Origin: an uncultured Clostridia bacterium
Lineage (GTDB): Bacteria > Bacillota > Clostridia > Peptostreptococcales > Anaerovoracaceae
Assembly: GCA_934255545.1 (NCBI GenBank)
Contig: CAKQOE010000010.1
Coordinates: forward strand, 1-60,479
Direction: 5' to 3'
Length of the DNA stretch: 60,479 nucleotides
Shown here: positions 58,672-60,479 of the stretch, one piece after another
Position numbering within the stretch: the first letter of the stretch is position 1
Layout of the letters: each line of letters opens with the position of its first letter
Made by a program: the position numbers and the translations under genes
Notes under the pieces: model-generated
Seen by the model: the letters and a program-made list of their open reading frames with translations, nothing else
Databases searched by the model: none
What the model was told of the DNA's origin: nothing

Positions 58672-59439
58672 ATGGCAAAGATAGTACAGACAGCCGGAAG
58701 AAACGCGCTCGGAGAGTTCGCTCCGCAGTTTGCGCATTTCAATGATGATATTTTATTCGGAGAAAACTGGAACAACGATGGCATAGACGTAAAGACAAGG
58801 AGCATCATAACTGTAGTGGCGCTCATGTCTCAGGGTATAACAGATTCTTCTTTAAAGTTCCATCTGCAGAACGCAAAGGATCACGGTGTTTCTCAGAAGG
58901 AGATAGCAGCGGTCATCACTCACGCAGCTTTTTACGCGGGCTGGCCTAAGGCATGGGCTGTGTTCGACCTTGCAAAGGAAGTATGGGGAGTGAATGAAGG
59001 CGACCTTCCGTATGACGACGAGGCTATGAGAGCTCACGCTAAGAAAATGGTATTTCCTATAGGCGCGCCTAACGACGCGTTTGCAAAGTATTTTGTCGGA
59101 CAGAGCTATCTCGCTCCTGTATCTGCACAGCAGGCTGGCATATTTAATGTAACGTTTGAGCCGGGCTGCAGAAACAACTGGCATATCCACCACGCAAAGA
59201 GCGGCGGCGGACAGATACTGATCTGCATAGCAGGCCGCGGATATTATCAGGAAGAGGGCAAGGAAGCCATAGAAATGAAACCGGGCGACTGCATAAACAT
59301 CCCTGTTGGAGTAAAGCACTGGCACGGCGCGGCGCCTGACAGCTGGTTCAGCCATCTCGCAGTAGAGGTACCGGGCGAAGAAACCTCAAACGAATGGTGC
59401 GAGCCTGTATCTGACGAGGAATACGGAAAGCTTAAATAA
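58672..59439 (+). CDS. Carboxymuconolactone decarboxylase-cupin fusion protein
   Basis: 255 residues. Residues 1-110 are a CMD/AhpD-like helical domain (H-A-A-F-Y-A-G-W-P-K-A-W is the family helix, although the AhpD C-x-x-C pair is absent), and about 140-240 a cupin with metal-binding His in N-W-H-I-H-H and K-H-W-H-G. Such fusions often stand beside flavodoxin, Fe-ADH and LysR genes; detoxification of quinones or reactive species is a common guess. AAGGAGG ahead fixes ATG 58672. Confidence 0.9.
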   Translation: MAKIVQTAGRNALGEFAPQFAHFNDDILFGENWNNDGIDVKTRSIITVVALMSQGITDSSLKFHLQNAKDHGVSQKEIAAVITHAAFYAGWPKAWAVFDLAKEVWGVNEGDLPYDDEAMRAHAKKMVFPIGAPNDAFAKYFVGQSYLAPVSAQQAGIFNVTFEPGCRNNWHIHHAKSGGGQILICIAGRGYYQEEGKEAIEMKPGDCINIPVGVKHWHGAAPDSWFSHLAVEVPGEETSNEWCEPVSDEEYGKLK

Positions 59440-59467
59440 GCGCAGGATCACAACAGATAAAATATGG

Positions 59468-59482
59468 GCGCGCCGGGCGCGC
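59468..59482. repeat. Small GC hairpin, CGG-loop class
   Basis: A 6-bp stem (gcgcgc/gcgcgc) closes CGG between the CMD-cupin and flavodoxin genes. Confidence 0.75.
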
Positions 59483-59567
59483 GAGATGATTTAAATTATT
59501 ATTTGTTAAGGAATTGTAATTGAAATTACAGGAATCGGATATAGATATCTGAACGGAGGAACATAAA

Positions 59568-60047
59568 ATGAAGAAAGCATTAGTAGCGTATTTCAGCGCA
59601 AGCGGAGTTACAGCTAAGCTGGCAAAAAATCTTGCAGCTGCGATAGACGCGGATATTTATGAGATAAAGCCTGAGGTGCCTTATACGAGCGCTGACCTCG
59701 ACTGGATGAACAAAAACAGCCGCAGCACTAAGGAAATGAACGACAAGTCATTCCGCCCGCCTGTAGTCGGCAAGGTAGAGGATATGAGCCGGTATGATGT
59801 AATATTTGCAGGATTCCCTATATGGTGGTACGTAGCTCCTACTATCATCAACACATTCCTCGAACAGTACGATCTGACGGGAAAAACAGTAGTACCGTTT
59901 GCAACATCAGGCGGAAGCGGCATGGGAAATACTAATAAAGAGCTTGCCGCATCATGCGCAGGCGCATCGCTTAAGGACGGAAAGCGCTTCGCCGCAAACG
60001 CAGGCCAGAGCGAGCTTAAGAGCTGGGCAGAGAAGTTTGTAAAGTAA
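59568..60047 (+). CDS. Flavodoxin
   Basis: 159 residues with the FMN phosphate loop Y-F-S-A-S-G-V-T-A near the N-terminus and I-W-W-Y-V-A-P (about residue 86), whose aromatic residues pack on the flavin. It carries low-potential electrons. This short group (flavodoxin_4-like) is typical beside CMD-cupin and alcohol dehydrogenase genes. GGAGGA precedes ATG 59568. Confidence 0.9.
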   Translation: MKKALVAYFSASGVTAKLAKNLAAAIDADIYEIKPEVPYTSADLDWMNKNSRSTKEMNDKSFRPPVVGKVEDMSRYDVIFAGFPIWWYVAPTIINTFLEQYDLTGKTVVPFATSGGSGMGNTNKELAASCAGASLKDGKRFAANAGQSELKSWAEKFVK

Positions 60048-60479
60048 CAGATCTGTGAGCAGGATCTGTGGCAAAATATCACGATCCTATTGTGAATATA
60101 TTATTGTATATTGTACGATATCGTATCAGAGTATTATCAGACATGTCAGATGAAATTATACTTTACAGAGATCATGATCTTGTAATATGTAAAGCCTCAA
60201 GCCGATACTGCAAATGCTCATGAGCAGCGAAAGAATTTACAGATCATGCTGCAGAATGGGCAGACAAAAATCTTAAAACAATGTAAAATTATCCATGAGA
60301 TAAGCAGGCGTCGCCGCCTGAACGCATTATATGGTTGCAATAAAGTATACATTTTTGTAACTTTTATTATTGTGAAATTGCCGATGCTGGTGGCTGATAT
60401 ACGGATAAGCGGAGCTCGGAGCAGAATGGATATGCTTCCAGATTATTTTGAAGCAGCCGCAACGTCAAAAAACTGAAAA
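60048..60479. other. Terminal intergenic region, no convincing gene
   Basis: It holds an inverted repeat after the flavodoxin stop (acagatc/gatctgt, 60047-60069) without a T-run, a 20-codon open scrap at 60224-60286 and a weak 76-codon frame (60246-60476) rich in basic residues, which I do not accept as a gene. Another gene may begin beyond the window. Confidence 0.5.
60305..60320. repeat. Small GC hairpin, TCGC variant of the TCAC-loop class
   Basis: The stem caggcg/cgcctg is identical to 53815-53830, with loop TCGC instead of TCAC. Confidence 0.65.

Noticed and set aside
60224..60286. A 20-codon open scrap that reads like a protein tail (AAKEFTDHAAEWADKN)
   Set aside because: It is too short, with no start and no recognisable family; a gene remnant cannot be supported.
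60246..60476. A 76-codon frame at the window end
   Set aside because: There is no ribosome binding site, the composition is basic and low in structure, and it crosses one of the GC hairpins.

Overview
The window looks like a chromosomal segment of an anaerobic, low-to-mid GC Gram-positive bacterium of the class Clostridia. The evidence is the gene content and order: ftsE-ftsX with an M23 endopeptidase, recJ, a YerC-type TrpR relative, rpmB, a B12/radical SAM protein paired with its DUF2344 partner, xseA-xseB-ispA, an OLE RNA with oapA, then dxs-tlyA. Iron-dependent alcohol dehydrogenase, flavodoxin and a carboxymuconolactone decarboxylase-cupin protein fit an anaerobe. A family such as Anaerovoracaceae is possible but cannot be settled from the sequence. 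ATA isoleucine codons are common throughout.

Layout. 1-2270 is visibly AT-richer than the rest: the tail of a membrane protein, a DeoR/YafY-type regulator with a premature stop, and a MATE exporter. 2370-5870 is an accessory patch: a regulator fused to a desulfoferrodoxin-like domain, a duplicated promoter region joined to a scrap of the neighbouring gene, a small membrane protein and an HTH-AAA-PD(D/E)XK protein. 5969-12003 carries a carboxylesterase, an FAD oxidoreductase, a pseudouridine synthase, the tRNA methylase MnmM, a thioesterase and 5-formyl-THF cyclo-ligase. 12355-19864 is core: FtsEX and its hydrolase, RecJ, YerC, L28, DUF1292 and an EamA transporter. 21393-37441 is a long co-directional run: a three-domain nucleotidyltransferase/HD/phosphatase protein, an M50 protease, the radical SAM pair, an AlaX editing protein, a VOC protein, a NifX-like protein, mtnA with a class II aldolase (probable 5-deoxypentose/methylthioribose disposal), exonuclease VII, and the isoprenoid genes ispA and dxs on either side of an approximately 600-nt OLE RNA and its membrane partner OapA. 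37505-43930 holds an NSS transporter, a YdjG-YdjH-YdjI-like membrane stress trio and a beta-carbonic anhydrase. 44068-49067 (minus) is a probable cell-surface O-acetylation locus (MBOAT, DHHW protein, DUF4358 lipoprotein, transglutaminase). 49100-51010 is a scar zone with an Rpn-type nuclease and an RHS fragment. 51023-60047 holds two LysR regulators, a second NSS transporter, Fe-ADH, an acetyltransferase, a SnoaL-PAS-GGDEF protein, a CMD-cupin protein and a flavodoxin.

Two kinds of very short GC-rich hairpin recur between genes through the whole window: a 15-17 bp form with a CCG/CGG loop and a 16 bp form with a TCAC/GTGA loop. Their stems differ while the loop is kept. Together with a strong orphan promoter-terminator unit at 21008-21211 and two small genes whose ribosome binding sites sit inside hairpins, these are the least explained signals here. 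I saw no tRNA, rRNA, CRISPR array or complete insertion sequence.
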